A DNA stretch of 64,000 nt from an uncultured Pelagibacteraceae bacterium. Lineage in GTDB: Bacteria > Pseudomonadota > Alphaproteobacteria > Pelagibacterales > Pelagibacteraceae. The stretch covers positions 1 through 64,000 of the forward strand of contig CACDSN010000002.1 of the NCBI GenBank assembly GCA_902555465.1. The letters are read 5' to 3'. The translations under genes and the position numbers were made by a program. Shown one piece after another: positions 16,236 to 25,285 of this stretch; position 1 is the first letter of the stretch, and each line of letters opens with the position of its first letter. A model generated the notes under the pieces. It was not told the origin of the DNA. It saw nothing but the letters and a program-made list of their open reading frames with translations, and did not search any database.

Positions 16236-17376
16236 CGCCCCATATTAAAAAATTAATTGATCTCACTAATTTTGTAAATTTATTAACTTCTTGAATGTTT
16301 TCTGAAGCTAACAAGTCTAAAGTTTCTATTAAATCATCCTTGTAAAATATTTTCACTTCACCAACTTTCTGATCCTTAATTATCGGAGCTTTTAGTGGTC
16401 CATCATAGTTAAGAATTACTTTAAGATATCTTAATCTTGCCTTTTGGATTGTTTTGTAAACATTGGTATCAAAATGCGTCTTTACAGTATTTTTTTTACC
16501 TAGCCAAACATCTAATTCGTAAAATGAGTTATTTTTATTATATATTTCTATGGTGTCAAAATTAGTCAAACCATAAGTTAAAAGTCTAGCTGACTGTTTA
16601 GATCTAGAAGTTTTAGAGTTAAAACCACTACCTACTGCTATTAAACGTCTTCCTTTTCTAACTAAAGATGAAGCAAGTGAATATTTTTCAACTGCAAGAT
16701 AACCAGTTTTGATTCCATCAGCCCCCATATTTTTGTATAAAAGAGGGTTTCTGTTACCTTGAGTTATTGGATCACCACCAGTTCTATCCCAAGTAAATTC
16801 TTTTTCAGCAAAATATTTATAAAAATCTGGAAAATTTTTAATTAAATATTCTGACATTATCAATATATCTCTAGCAGTTGAATAATTATCAGGATCATTT
16901 ATACCTGAGGCATTTGAAAAATTAGTATTATACATTCCTATCTCTTGAGCTTTAGAGGTCATCATAACTGCAAATTCTTCCTCAGATCCCGCAATACCTT
17001 CTGCTAATGTAACACATGCATCATTCCCAGAAGCCACAATTATTCCTCTAAGTAGATTTTCAACTGATACTTCATCTCCAACCATTATAAACATAGATGA
17101 ATATCCAGCATTAGCTAATCTCCATGCATTTTCAGAGACTATAAATTTTTCATCCAAATCTAGTTGACCTTTTTTAATTAAATCAAATGCAATTATGGAA
17201 GTCATAATCTTAGTCATCGAGGCAGGATATATCGACATATCTGCATCTTTTTCATAAAGTATTTCACCAGATAAATAATCTTGTAAAATTGCAGTTTTAG
17301 CATCAATATTAAATTCGGCTGCTTTTAATGTTGAAAAGTTAAAAATTATAAAAAGAATTAGTAATATTTTTTTCAT
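16228..17376 (-). CDS. dacC: D-alanyl-D-alanine carboxypeptidase (PBP5/6-like)
   Basis: It trims the terminal D-alanine of peptidoglycan stems in the periplasm. The 382-residue protein has a signal peptide (about 1-20, ending KAA) and the three serine-acyl-enzyme motifs: SMTK (53-56), SGN (116-118) and KTG (223-225). A beta-rich C-terminal domain and a terminal hydrophobic segment follow, the latter probably a membrane anchor. It overlaps rlpA by 4 bases and tmk by 8 bases. The exact paralogue name (dacA, dacC or dacF) is not decided by sequence alone. Confidence 0.93.
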   Translation of the reverse strand: MKKILLILFIIFNFSTLKAAEFNIDAKTAILQDYLSGEILYEKDADMSIYPASMTKIMTSIIAFDLIKKGQLDLDEKFIVSENAWRLANAGYSSMFIMVGDEVSVENLLRGIIVASGNDACVTLAEGIAGSEEEFAVMMTSKAQEIGMYNTNFSNASGINDPDNYSTARDILIMSEYLIKNFPDFYKYFAEKEFTWDRTGGDPITQGNRNPLLYKNMGADGIKTGYLAVEKYSLASSLVRKGRRLIAVGSGFNSKTSRSKQSARLLTYGLTNFDTIEIYNKNNSFYELDVWLGKKNTVKTHFDTNVYKTIQKARLRYLKVILNYDGPLKAPIIKDQKVGEVKIFYKDDLIETLDLLASENIQEVNKFTKLVRSINFLIWGDV

Positions 17377-18134
17377 TGTTTAATTAATTCTAAATTTTCA
17401 AAATAAAGGTTTTCCATTGCTTCAAAGTCATTTTTTAAATGTTTGAGTGATTTATACGGGCCAATCGAAAGTCTAAAATTGTTTATTGACAATTGATCTA
17501 TATTTACATTTTTTATATTTGTTTCAGCCATTATTCTTTCTTTTACCAGTTTTGCAGAGTCTTTATAATAAAAACTTGCAATTTTAATTATATAATTGAA
17601 TTTTTTTGATATTTTTATGTCTTTTTTTTTACTTTCGTTAGAAGTTGAAATATTTACAATATTTACTCCTTCAACAGGAGCCTTATCAGCAACATTTTTT
17701 TCCTCATCAAAAGTCTTTGCTTTACCTGCGTAAAAAACTGAATTTTGATCTACAGATTCTATAAGTATAAACGGTTCATCAAAATTCAAATCTATTTCTA
17801 TCGCAATTCTATTTGAAATAACAGAGTTATAAAAATTTGGATATTTTGATTTACTTTTAACTTTTGCAATAACAGATTTATTGTTAAGCTGATTAGTTAT
17901 TTTAACAGTTGTATTTTTTTTTAAATTTTTTTGAAATACTAGCAAATCTCTATCGTTTAATTTTTTGTTAATTATCTTTTTTTTAAACAATTCATCTGTA
18001 TAAATTAATGTAAATCCTTGATTTGAATATTTTGTGACAATCTGCGGATTTGAAATTTTTTTATTTCCAAAATTTTGATCAGCACATGTTGTTACAAAAA
18101 GAAAAATAATGATATAAATATATTTATAATTCAT
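17373..18134 (-). CDS. rlpA: RlpA-like lipoprotein with SPOR domain, catalytic segment degenerate
   Basis: This 253-residue protein has a short signal ending in a lipobox-like TTC (C17) and a central segment aligned with the RlpA double-psi barrel (VKITNQLNNKSVIAKVKSKS, about 75-94). A C-terminal SPOR domain follows (about 177-250: FNYIIKIASFYYKDSAKLVKE region) that should bind denuded septal glycan. In classic RlpA the barrel has GxASWYG, a TAAH segment and a DRGP loop. Here they read differently (QGFTLIYTDE, LLVFQKN, KSKYPNF), so the active-site residues seem lost. It sits between mltB and dacC, the usual place, and overlaps both. It is probably a divisome or cell-wall accessory factor rather than an active transglycosylase. 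Confidence 0.8.
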   Translation of the reverse strand: MNYKYIYIIIFLFVTTCADQNFGNKKISNPQIVTKYSNQGFTLIYTDELFKKKIINKKLNDRDLLVFQKNLKKNTTVKITNQLNNKSVIAKVKSKSKYPNFYNSVISNRIAIEIDLNFDEPFILIESVDQNSVFYAGKAKTFDEEKNVADKAPVEGVNIVNISTSNESKKKDIKISKKFNYIIKIASFYYKDSAKLVKERIMAETNIKNVNIDQLSINNFRLSIGPYKSLKHLKNDFEAMENLYFENLELIKQ

Positions 18135-19122
18135 TTCTAAATTTATCCTTTAAAGTACAAACTGCAAGTGCAAATCTAAGTGACCTATTCCATTTTAAAA
18201 TTATTTCATAATTATCATAAATAAGATAAGCAGGTGAGTATAGATTTGAGTTCTCAACAATTTCTTTATCAGGTGTTATTATAGCAACTAATTGATTATC
18301 ATCACCTAATTCACTTGAATAATTTTTGATATATTTTCTATAAAAAGAAAGCTTTTTTTTGTATTTTATTTTTCTTGCCGAATAATTTAAATATTTTGTA
18401 GGAATTTTTTCATCTAATACTATTTTTGAAAAACATTTATCTTTAGTACTCCATCCCATTTTTGATAAATAATTAGCTGCAGATGCAAATGAGTCTTCTG
18501 CTGATTTTAAATCAATTTGATTGTCATTATTATAATCTATTGCGTTATTTAAAATTGTTGAAGGCATGAATTGAAAGTTTCCAAATGCTCCAGCCCACGA
18601 TCCATACAATTCATCAGCATTAATTTTTTTATCATCTATTAGCTTTAATGCTATAATTAATTCCTTTGTAAAAAACTCACTTCTTCTTTTATCAAAACTT
18701 AGAGTGGCTAACGATGAAAGTATATCCATTTTTCCAAGATATTTGCCGAAATTTGTCTCTATGCCCATTAGTGATAATAACAGTTCTTTTTCTACATTAA
18801 ATTTCTTTTCAACTTGATTAATTAAGTATGTATTTTTTTTATATGTAAGTACTCCAATACCTACTTTTTTGTTGTTTGCTCTTTTACCAATATAAGTTGA
18901 AGTATCTTCATAAAATTCAGGTTGAAATCTGTCGTATTCAATTACTTTAGGTAAAAATTTTAAATTTTTTATGATTGAGGACAGAGTTTCATCACTAACT
19001 CCTTGTTTTGTAGCATATTTTGTAAAATTTATTTTCCATTGATCAAAAGTTTCTGAATAGGCTGATAATGGTAGCAACGAAAAATATAATATAAATAATA
19101 ATTTAAATTTAATTTTTTTCAT
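18124..19122 (-). CDS. mltB: Lytic murein transglycosylase, MltB family
   Basis: It cleaves peptidoglycan glycan strands in the periplasm. The 332-residue protein (ATG at 19122 chosen over an upstream TTG) has a signal peptide ending near LSAYSE. The family segment GIETNFGKYLG holds the catalytic glutamate, and SWAGAFGNFQFMPS follows. The C terminus has YSPAYLIYDNYEIILKWNRS, also typical. No lipobox is evident, so it is likely soluble. The gene overlaps rarD upstream by 14 bases and rlpA downstream by 11 bases. Confidence 0.93.
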   Translation of the reverse strand: MKKIKFKLLFILYFSLLPLSAYSETFDQWKINFTKYATKQGVSDETLSSIIKNLKFLPKVIEYDRFQPEFYEDTSTYIGKRANNKKVGIGVLTYKKNTYLINQVEKKFNVEKELLLSLMGIETNFGKYLGKMDILSSLATLSFDKRRSEFFTKELIIALKLIDDKKINADELYGSWAGAFGNFQFMPSTILNNAIDYNNDNQIDLKSAEDSFASAANYLSKMGWSTKDKCFSKIVLDEKIPTKYLNYSARKIKYKKKLSFYRKYIKNYSSELGDDNQLVAIITPDKEIVENSNLYSPAYLIYDNYEIILKWNRSLRFALAVCTLKDKFRNEL

Positions 19123-19981
19123 ACAAGTCAAACAAATATATTATTACAGCAACCCATATTAAAATGAAACCTATTAGCCTGTATGTATCAAATGGTTCAT
19201 TGTAAAGGAATAATCCCAAAATAAACTGAAAAGTGGGCGTAATAAAAAATAACATTCCCGAAGGTCCTAATCCAGCAAGATGAACTCCCTTAACAAAGAA
19301 AAACAATGGAATCACCGTCATGGGACCTGCCAATGTCAAAATTAAAGATAATTGTATTGAGTTTATACCAAAATCTAAATTACCTGAATCGTACACAAAA
19401 TAAAAAGCTATTAATGCAAACGGTAAAATTAATAACGATTCAATTAAAAGACCTAAATCAACTTCAACATCAATTTTTTTTCTAAATACATTATAAAGTG
19501 ACCAAGAGAGACCTACGGTTAAACCAATCCAAGGAAAATTTTTATAAAAATAAAACAAATAAACTACAGAAAAAAAAGTTAAAATTATTGAAAAGACTCT
19601 TAATTTATTAAGTATTTCTTTAAAAAATATATAACCAAATAATACACTTAATATTGGCATAATAAAATATCCAAAACTTGCATCTACAATCTGATTTGTT
19701 GAAACAGCGAAAATCCAAACAGACCAATTTACAAATATTAGGAATCCAGTAATTCCCAAATAAAAAATATTTTCTTTTTTTTTTATTATTTTTTTTATTT
19801 TGTTCCATTTTGATAAATAAACTACTGTTACAATTAACATAAGCGAAGTCCAAACCACTCTATGTAATACAAGCTCAATATTTCCAACAAATGATAAAGA
19901 TCTAAAATAGATTACGCCTATAACACCCCACCAAAATGAACCAATAACAATGTAAAGAATACCTTTATTAAAAGATGACAT
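19109..19981 (-). CDS. rarD: RarD/EamA-family 10-helix transporter
   Basis: This inner-membrane drug/metabolite-family permease has 290 residues and about ten helices in two EamA halves. The N terminus MSSFNKGILYIVIGSFWWG is typical of RarD. I start at the ATG at 19981. A longer frame continues upstream across the tRNA-Ser gene on the opposite strand and is an artefact. Substrates of RarD proteins are not established. Its last 14 bases overlap mltB. Confidence 0.9.
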   Translation of the reverse strand: MSSFNKGILYIVIGSFWWGVIGVIYFRSLSFVGNIELVLHRVVWTSLMLIVTVVYLSKWNKIKKIIKKKENIFYLGITGFLIFVNWSVWIFAVSTNQIVDASFGYFIMPILSVLFGYIFFKEILNKLRVFSIILTFFSVVYLFYFYKNFPWIGLTVGLSWSLYNVFRKKIDVEVDLGLLIESLLILPFALIAFYFVYDSGNLDFGINSIQLSLILTLAGPMTVIPLFFFVKGVHLAGLGPSGMLFFITPTFQFILGLFLYNEPFDTYRLIGFILIWVAVIIYLFDLYEKN

Positions 19982-20061
19982 AAATTTAGATGCTATATAG
20001 TTTATATAGATAGATTTTCTTCTTGCATATTCATTTTTTAACAATAAAAGATTATTCAAAC

Positions 20062-20151
20062 GGAGAGATGGCTGAGTGGTTGAAAGCACCGGTCTTGAAA
20101 ACCGGCAAAGGGGCAACTCTTTCCTGGGTTCGAATCCCAGTCTCTCCGCCA
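20062..20151 (+). tRNA. tRNA-Ser (anticodon TGA)
   Basis: The acceptor GGAGAGA pairs with TCTCTCC, followed by G and encoded CCA. The anticodon stem-loop CGGTC-TTGAAA-ACCGG region gives TGA. A long variable arm typical of serine tRNAs is present. The CCA abuts the stop codon of the convergent sdhE gene. Confidence 0.97.
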
Positions 20152-20412
20152 TCAAAATGGCTTATAATTATAAAAACTCATGTAGATCTTAGTCTGAATT
20201 TGTTCTGTAACATTGCTGAAGTTTTTATTTAATTTTATTAAATCCTCGTCACTCAAATTTACAAATTTTTCCAATTCTAAAAGCTCTTCTTCATTTAATT
20301 TGTTGATAATACTCTTTACAAATGATGATATTAGCACATCCATTTCTTTAGTACCCCTGTATGAAGCTCTATAGATAATTCTTTTTTTAATATCATCTTT
20401 ATTTATTTTCAT
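20152..20412 (-). CDS. sdhE: Succinate dehydrogenase flavinylation factor SdhE
   Basis: This 86-residue protein of the SdhE/YgfY/SDHAF2 family helps attach FAD to the flavoprotein subunit of succinate dehydrogenase. The signature RGTKEMD (19-25), containing the RGxxE motif, is intact. It is helical and cytosolic, and its length is normal. It diverges from recG with only 21 bases between start codons; pairing with recG is usual in alphaproteobacteria. Confidence 0.93.
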   Translation of the reverse strand: MKINKDDIKKRIIYRASYRGTKEMDVLISSFVKSIINKLNEEELLELEKFVNLSDEDLIKLNKNFSNVTEQIQTKIYMSFYNYKPF

Positions 20413-20433
20413 AATTCTATATTTATTTTATTT

Positions 20434-22473
20434 ATGAATAATTATGAATATCTTTTATCAGATATTTCTATTTTAAAAGGAGTTGGAAAATCCTTAGCTA
20501 CTAAATTCAAGCGTAAAAATATAAATACAATTTTTGATTTAATTTTAAGTACACCATCTAAATATATTGATAGATCAATAGAAACTAAAATTAAGGACCT
20601 TCACATAGGGAAAATTCAAACAGTTACAATAATGGTCGAGAAGTATAATTTTCCTAGAGTAAGAAATCTTCCTAATAAAGTAATATGCTCTGATAATACT
20701 GGAAAATTAGACTGCATATTTTTTAATTCTTATGAGGGGTATATTAAAAAAATTCTTCCACTAAACAAACTTGTTACCATAAGTGGTAAAATAGGTTTTT
20801 TTAAAGGAAGATACCAAGTAACTAATCCAACACATGTCAATACAGACAAAAATAAAATAAAAAAAATACATTCTAATTACAGTCTTACAGAGGGTATTTC
20901 TCATAATGTTTTTAGTAAGACAATTGTTGAAGCTTTAAGTAAGTTACCAACAATTAACGAATGGTTAAGTACAGAGATTTTAAAAAAATTTGATAACATT
21001 AGTTGGAATGAAGCTATAACCAATATACACAATCCAAAAAAAGAATATGATGAAAAAAAATGTATTAACAGACTTATATTTGATGAAATATTATCAACAT
21101 TTTTAATTAATTCAAATATCAAAAAAAAATTTAAAAGAAAAAAAAAATTACCTAAAAAAATAAAGTTTTCATTAACAAATTCTGTAGAAAAACAAATCGG
21201 ATTTAAGTTAACTATAGATCAAAATAATGCAATTAATGAAATTAATAATGATATTTCGTCTAATCAAAGAATGTTTAGACTTCTTCAAGGTGATGTAGGG
21301 ACTGGTAAAACTATTGTAGCATTAATATCTGCACAAAATGTTATTTTAAATGACTATCAAGTTGCATTTATGGCTCCAACTGAAATACTGGCAAAGCAAC
21401 ATTTTAAATTATACAAAAAGGTATTTAAAGACAGTGCTAAAGCAAATTTATTAACAGGAAAAACTGAACACAAAGAAAGAAAAGATATTTTAAACAATTT
21501 AGAAAATAATAATATTAAAATAATATTTGGTACTCACGCTCTATTTCAAAAAAAAATAAAATTTAAAAAATTGGGACTAATTATTGTTGATGAGCAACAT
21601 AAATTTGGTGTAAATCAAAGAAAAAGATTATCAGAAAAAGGTGATGCAAACTCTGATGTGTTGGTTATGTCTGCCACTCCTATACCTAGGACAATGATGA
21701 TGACCCTTTACGGTGATATGGATATTACATTAATTAAATCAAAACCAAAAAATAGAAAAGAAATTAATACCTACACTAAAGATGTTAATAAGATTAATGA
21801 TGTAATTAATTTTATAAAAAAAGAAATTAAAAATGATAACCAAGTTTTTTGGGTCTGCCCATTAATAGAAGAATCTAAAAAAATCGATCATCAGTCATCT
21901 GTTGTAAGATATAAATATTTAAATAAAATATTTAAAAATGAAGTTGGATTGATACATGGATCAATAGATAAAAGTGATAGAGAAGAAATTTTAAATAAAT
22001 TTTTACATAACAAAGTTAAAATTCTTGTTTCTACAACAGTCATCGAGGTTGGTATAGATTTTCCAAATGCAACATGTATAGTCATTGAAGACTCAAATAA
22101 ATTTGGTTTATCACAACTGCATCAATTAAGAGGCAGAGTCGGAAGAGGAGAAAAACAATCATCATGTATTCTTCTATTTAAATCCTCATTAAGTGAAAAT
22201 GCAAGAAAGAGACTAAAAATTTTAAAATCATCTAATGATGGTTTTCTAATTGCAGAAGAAGATCTTAAACTCAGAGGTTATGGTGATCTTTTAGGCTTTC
22301 AACAAAGCGGTCAAAAAACTTTTAGGTTAGCTGATCCGATAATAAATGAAGATTTATTTCAATTGGCGGAGAAAGAAATTAAATTTATTGAAAAGGAAAA
22401 TATAAATCTGTCGAAATATAATTCATTATTAAAACTTTATGATCGTGCAAATATAATTAATGAATTAATTTAA
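20434..22473 (+). CDS. recG: ATP-dependent DNA helicase RecG
   Basis: RecG remodels stalled replication forks and branched DNA. The 679-residue protein has an N-terminal wedge/OB domain (about 50-140). Superfamily 2 helicase motifs follow: Walker A GDVGTGKT (286-293), DEQH near 390, SATPIPRTM, and motif VI QLRGRVGRG near 570. The length matches the family. It overlaps the convergent DUF502 gene by 4 bases at the 3' end. Confidence 0.96.
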   Translation: MNNYEYLLSDISILKGVGKSLATKFKRKNINTIFDLILSTPSKYIDRSIETKIKDLHIGKIQTVTIMVEKYNFPRVRNLPNKVICSDNTGKLDCIFFNSYEGYIKKILPLNKLVTISGKIGFFKGRYQVTNPTHVNTDKNKIKKIHSNYSLTEGISHNVFSKTIVEALSKLPTINEWLSTEILKKFDNISWNEAITNIHNPKKEYDEKKCINRLIFDEILSTFLINSNIKKKFKRKKKLPKKIKFSLTNSVEKQIGFKLTIDQNNAINEINNDISSNQRMFRLLQGDVGTGKTIVALISAQNVILNDYQVAFMAPTEILAKQHFKLYKKVFKDSAKANLLTGKTEHKERKDILNNLENNNIKIIFGTHALFQKKIKFKKLGLIIVDEQHKFGVNQRKRLSEKGDANSDVLVMSATPIPRTMMMTLYGDMDITLIKSKPKNRKEINTYTKDVNKINDVINFIKKEIKNDNQVFWVCPLIEESKKIDHQSSVVRYKYLNKIFKNEVGLIHGSIDKSDREEILNKFLHNKVKILVSTTVIEVGIDFPNATCIVIEDSNKFGLSQLHQLRGRVGRGEKQSSCILLFKSSLSENARKRLKILKSSNDGFLIAEEDLKLRGYGDLLGFQQSGQKTFRLADPIINEDLFQLAEKEIKFIEKENINLSKYNSLLKLYDRANIINELI

Positions 22474-23096
22474 TTATTTTTTTTTTCACTTGTTCCAGCT
22501 GAAACTATAAATCTAGAAGCTTCTTCGAAGGTCATATCTAAATATTTAACCTCATTCTTGGGAAACATAAGCAAAAAGCCGCTAGTAGGGTTTGGTGTAG
22601 TTGGAACAAAAACATTAACTAAGTCTGAGTTAGTTTTTTCAGCAATTTCACCCTCATTATCCTTGGTTGCAAAGCCTACTGCCCAAATTCCTTTTCTAGG
22701 ATACTCCACTAATACAACACTTTTCTTTTGCGATTTATCTTGTGGTGCAAATGTTTCTGTTAATTGACCAATGGCAGAGTATATAGTTCTTAAAATTGGT
22801 ATTCGTTTTAAAAGATCATTGAATATTTGTAATATTTTTTTTCCAATAAATGATAATGATAAACCACCAATTATTGTTATAAAAATAACTGTAACAATGA
22901 TTTCTAAACCTGGAATATTAAAAGGTAAATAGAAATTAGGATTTACTTCTTTAGGAAGTAAATTTGAAGACACATCAATTATAAATTTAGTTAAATATAA
23001 AGTTAAACCAATTGGTATAAGAACAACAATGCCTGTAATAAAATAATTTCTTAATTTAGCAAAAAATGATATTCTTTTTCTTTTAAATGTAGACAT
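22470..23096 (-). CDS. DUF502 family membrane protein
   Basis: This 208-residue protein, read from the ATG at 23096, has two strong membrane helices (about 15-35 and 60-85) and a conserved soluble part containing NDLLKRIPILRTIYSAIGQ and PTTPNPTSGFLL. These are hallmarks of DUF502 (COG2928). The role is unknown. It commonly lies next to recG in alphaproteobacteria, as here. An in-frame ATG at 23135 exists, but homology seems to start at MSTFKRKRISFF. A tiny frame ends one base upstream. Confidence 0.9.
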   Translation of the reverse strand: MSTFKRKRISFFAKLRNYFITGIVVLIPIGLTLYLTKFIIDVSSNLLPKEVNPNFYLPFNIPGLEIIVTVIFITIIGGLSLSFIGKKILQIFNDLLKRIPILRTIYSAIGQLTETFAPQDKSQKKSVVLVEYPRKGIWAVGFATKDNEGEIAEKTNSDLVNVFVPTTPNPTSGFLLMFPKNEVKYLDMTFEEASRFIVSAGTSEKKNN

Positions 23097-23097
23097 A

Positions 23098-23175
23098 TTA
23101 ATTATAACTTGAATAAATAACAAAAAATATAGCAATAATAAATAGTACTATTAAAATTTTATTATTAAGGTTCAT
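23098..23175 (-). CDS. Possible 25-residue single-helix peptide
   Basis: A frame runs from ATG at 23175 to TAA at 23098-23100. It encodes a peptide of 25 residues whose middle is entirely hydrophobic (ILIVLFIIAIFFVIY). The stop lies one base before the DUF502 start, so translational coupling is possible. Short TM-like frames arise easily in AT-rich DNA, so evidence for expression is weak. Confidence 0.3.
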   Translation of the reverse strand: MNLNNKILIVLFIIAIFFVIYSSYN

Positions 23176-23214
23176 GGTTGAATTTATATTTATCTATATT
23201 AAAAATATCAATTA

Positions 23215-24033
23215 ATGAATAGAAGAAAATTTATTAACCTTATTGGCTGTAGTTGCTTGTCTTTTGGACTTCATTCATGTGCAACTGCTCCAATTACTGA
23301 TAGAAAACAGTTAAAACTCATTCCAGAGTCGAAATTAAATGCCCAAGCTGCAGCAATATATGAAAAAGTAAAAGAAAAAGAAAAAATGAGTGATGATTTA
23401 AGAACATTAAACGAGATTAAGGAAATTGGTAAGAGAATTGAATTTTCTGTTAATGATTATTTTAGTAAAGAAAATATAAAAAATCCAACAGCTAATTTTG
23501 ATTGGGAATATATTCTTATAGAAAGCAAAAAGAAAAATGCATGGTGTATGCCTGGTGGTAAAATTGCTGTATATACAGGTATACTTGATGTTACAAAAAA
23601 CAAAAATGGTCTTGCAGCAGTAATGGGCCATGAAATTGCTCATGCAGTCGCTAAACACTCTGTTGAAAGAGCTAGCAGAAGCGTTTTACTTCAAACCAGT
23701 ACAAGCTTAATTGATATTTTTAGTGGTGGTGCATTGAGTCAAATTAATAGATCAACAGGAATGGATACAGTAGGTTTAATTTCATCTATTGGAATAATGA
23801 ATCCATTTAATAGAAAACAAGAAAGTGAAGCTGATTATCTTGGTATGATTTTTTCTTCATTATCTGGATATGACATAAGAGAAACAGAAAAAATTTGGGA
23901 GAGAATGAAGCTGGCTAACAAAGGAAAGGAACCACCAGAATTTATGAGCACGCACCCATCATCTGATAACAGAATTAAAAATATTCAAGGCTGGCTTAAT
24001 GAGATCATAATTAAGTATCCACCAATTTCGTAA
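23215..24033 (+). CDS. M48-family periplasmic metalloprotease, probable lipoprotein
   Basis: This 272-residue zinc peptidase has the HEIAH motif (139-143) and a third ligand in the QESEADYLG segment. It resembles LoiP/YcaL/BepA-type enzymes that degrade misfolded outer-membrane proteins. The N terminus has RRKF with a hydrophobic stretch, and a lipobox-like LHSC with C22, suggesting an outer-membrane lipoprotein possibly exported by Tat. The MSTHPSSDNRI segment near the C terminus is typical. It is convergent with tRNA-Lys, 5 bases away. Confidence 0.9.
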   Translation: MNRRKFINLIGCSCLSFGLHSCATAPITDRKQLKLIPESKLNAQAAAIYEKVKEKEKMSDDLRTLNEIKEIGKRIEFSVNDYFSKENIKNPTANFDWEYILIESKKKNAWCMPGGKIAVYTGILDVTKNKNGLAAVMGHEIAHAVAKHSVERASRSVLLQTSTSLIDIFSGGALSQINRSTGMDTVGLISSIGIMNPFNRKQESEADYLGMIFSSLSGYDIRETEKIWERMKLANKGKEPPEFMSTHPSSDNRIKNIQGWLNEIIIKYPPIS

Positions 24034-24038
24034 ATTAA

Positions 24039-24114
<76 letters not shown>

Positions 24115-24161
24115 AACGCGGGTTCTTATAATGAATTTTTTTTTTTAATCAACGTGAAATA

Positions 24162-25274
24162 TTATAAAATATGTATATATTTATTGTAGAAATCTTCAAA
24201 AGTGCCATTTTTTATATTTTTTCTTATTTCACGCATAAGCTCTTGATAAAAGTTGATATTATTCAATGTAAGCAACATAGATCCAAGCATCTCGTTTGTG
24301 TTGAATAAGTGATTTAAGTAATTTTTTGTATATTTATTAAGGTCAAAATTTGTAACATTTTCGTCTAACGGGGAGTTATCTGACTTACATTCTGAGTTTC
24401 TAATATTAATTTTTCCTTTCCATGTAAAAGCTAAGCCAGTTCTTCCAGATCTAGTTGGCATAACGCAGTCAAACATATCTACACCTTTGCTTACTGCACC
24501 AAGAATATCTGAGGGTGTACCTACCCCCATTAAGTATCTTGGCTTATCTAATGGCATAATGTTTTTTAATCCATCGAGAACATCAAACATTTCTTTTTGA
24601 CTTTCTCCTACAGCTAAACCACCTATAGCATATCCATCAAAACCAATTTCTTTTAAACTATTCAAAGATTTTTGTCTCAAATCATTAAATAAACCACCTT
24701 GAATAATTCCAAATAAAGCTTTGTGAGGATTATTGCCAAATTTCTTTTTTGATCTTTCCGCCCAATACATAGAAAGATCCATTGACTTTTTTATTAAATC
24801 ATAATTATTTGTTTTTTTTGGACATTCATCCATAACCATTAGGATGTCAGAATTTAACCCTAATTGTATTTTTATACTTTCTTCAGGACTTAAGATAAAT
24901 TTTTTTCCATCAATATGAGAATTAAAAATTGCACCAATTTCTCTGTCAATCTTGTTAAGCTTAGAAAGTGACATCACTTGAAATCCACCAGAGTCTGTTA
25001 ATATTGGTAAAGGACAATTCATAAATTGATGTAAACCCCCAAGCGATGAAATTCTATTTACACCTGGTCTAATCATTAAATGATATGTGTTTGATAAAAT
25101 AATTTGTGCACCAGTGTTTAAAATATCTTTAATAAATGCACCTTTAATTGTTGCTTGTGTACCAACAGGCATAAATACAGGTGTATCTATTTCTCCTCTG
25201 TGGGTAGTAATTTTCCCTACTCGTGCAAATCCGTCTTGTTTAATGACACTAAAAGAAAATTTTTTTAATGCCAT
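24162..25274 (-). CDS. tgt: tRNA-guanine transglycosylase, zinc cysteines missing
   Basis: Tgt exchanges the wobble guanine of GUN anticodons for preQ1 on the way to queuosine. The 370-residue TIM barrel keeps the catalytic residues: D94 in TDSGGFQ, D149 in VMDEC, GGLAVGE at 218-224, and D269 in DCVMPTRSGRTG. The canonical zinc site (CxCxxC and a histidine) is altered. After PLD (302-304) the three cysteine positions read V307, N309 and L312, with only H322 kept. The fold may be stabilised without zinc. It lies 11 bases downstream of the cyclophilin gene. The family call is firm; activity is likely but unproven. Confidence 0.93.
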   Translation of the reverse strand: MALKKFSFSVIKQDGFARVGKITTHRGEIDTPVFMPVGTQATIKGAFIKDILNTGAQIILSNTYHLMIRPGVNRISSLGGLHQFMNCPLPILTDSGGFQVMSLSKLNKIDREIGAIFNSHIDGKKFILSPEESIKIQLGLNSDILMVMDECPKKTNNYDLIKKSMDLSMYWAERSKKKFGNNPHKALFGIIQGGLFNDLRQKSLNSLKEIGFDGYAIGGLAVGESQKEMFDVLDGLKNIMPLDKPRYLMGVGTPSDILGAVSKGVDMFDCVMPTRSGRTGLAFTWKGKINIRNSECKSDNSPLDENVTNFDLNKYTKNYLNHLFNTNEMLGSMLLTLNNINFYQELMREIRKNIKNGTFEDFYNKYIHIL

Positions 25275-25285
25275 TAATTATAGAG

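Noticed and set aside
19982..20155. Longer N terminus of RarD
   Set aside because: The extension crosses tRNA-Ser on the opposite strand and has no homology; the typical RarD start is at 19981.
20023..20232. Plus-strand frame through tRNA-Ser
   Set aside because: It is a familiar artefact of translating a serine tRNA and runs into sdhE antisense.
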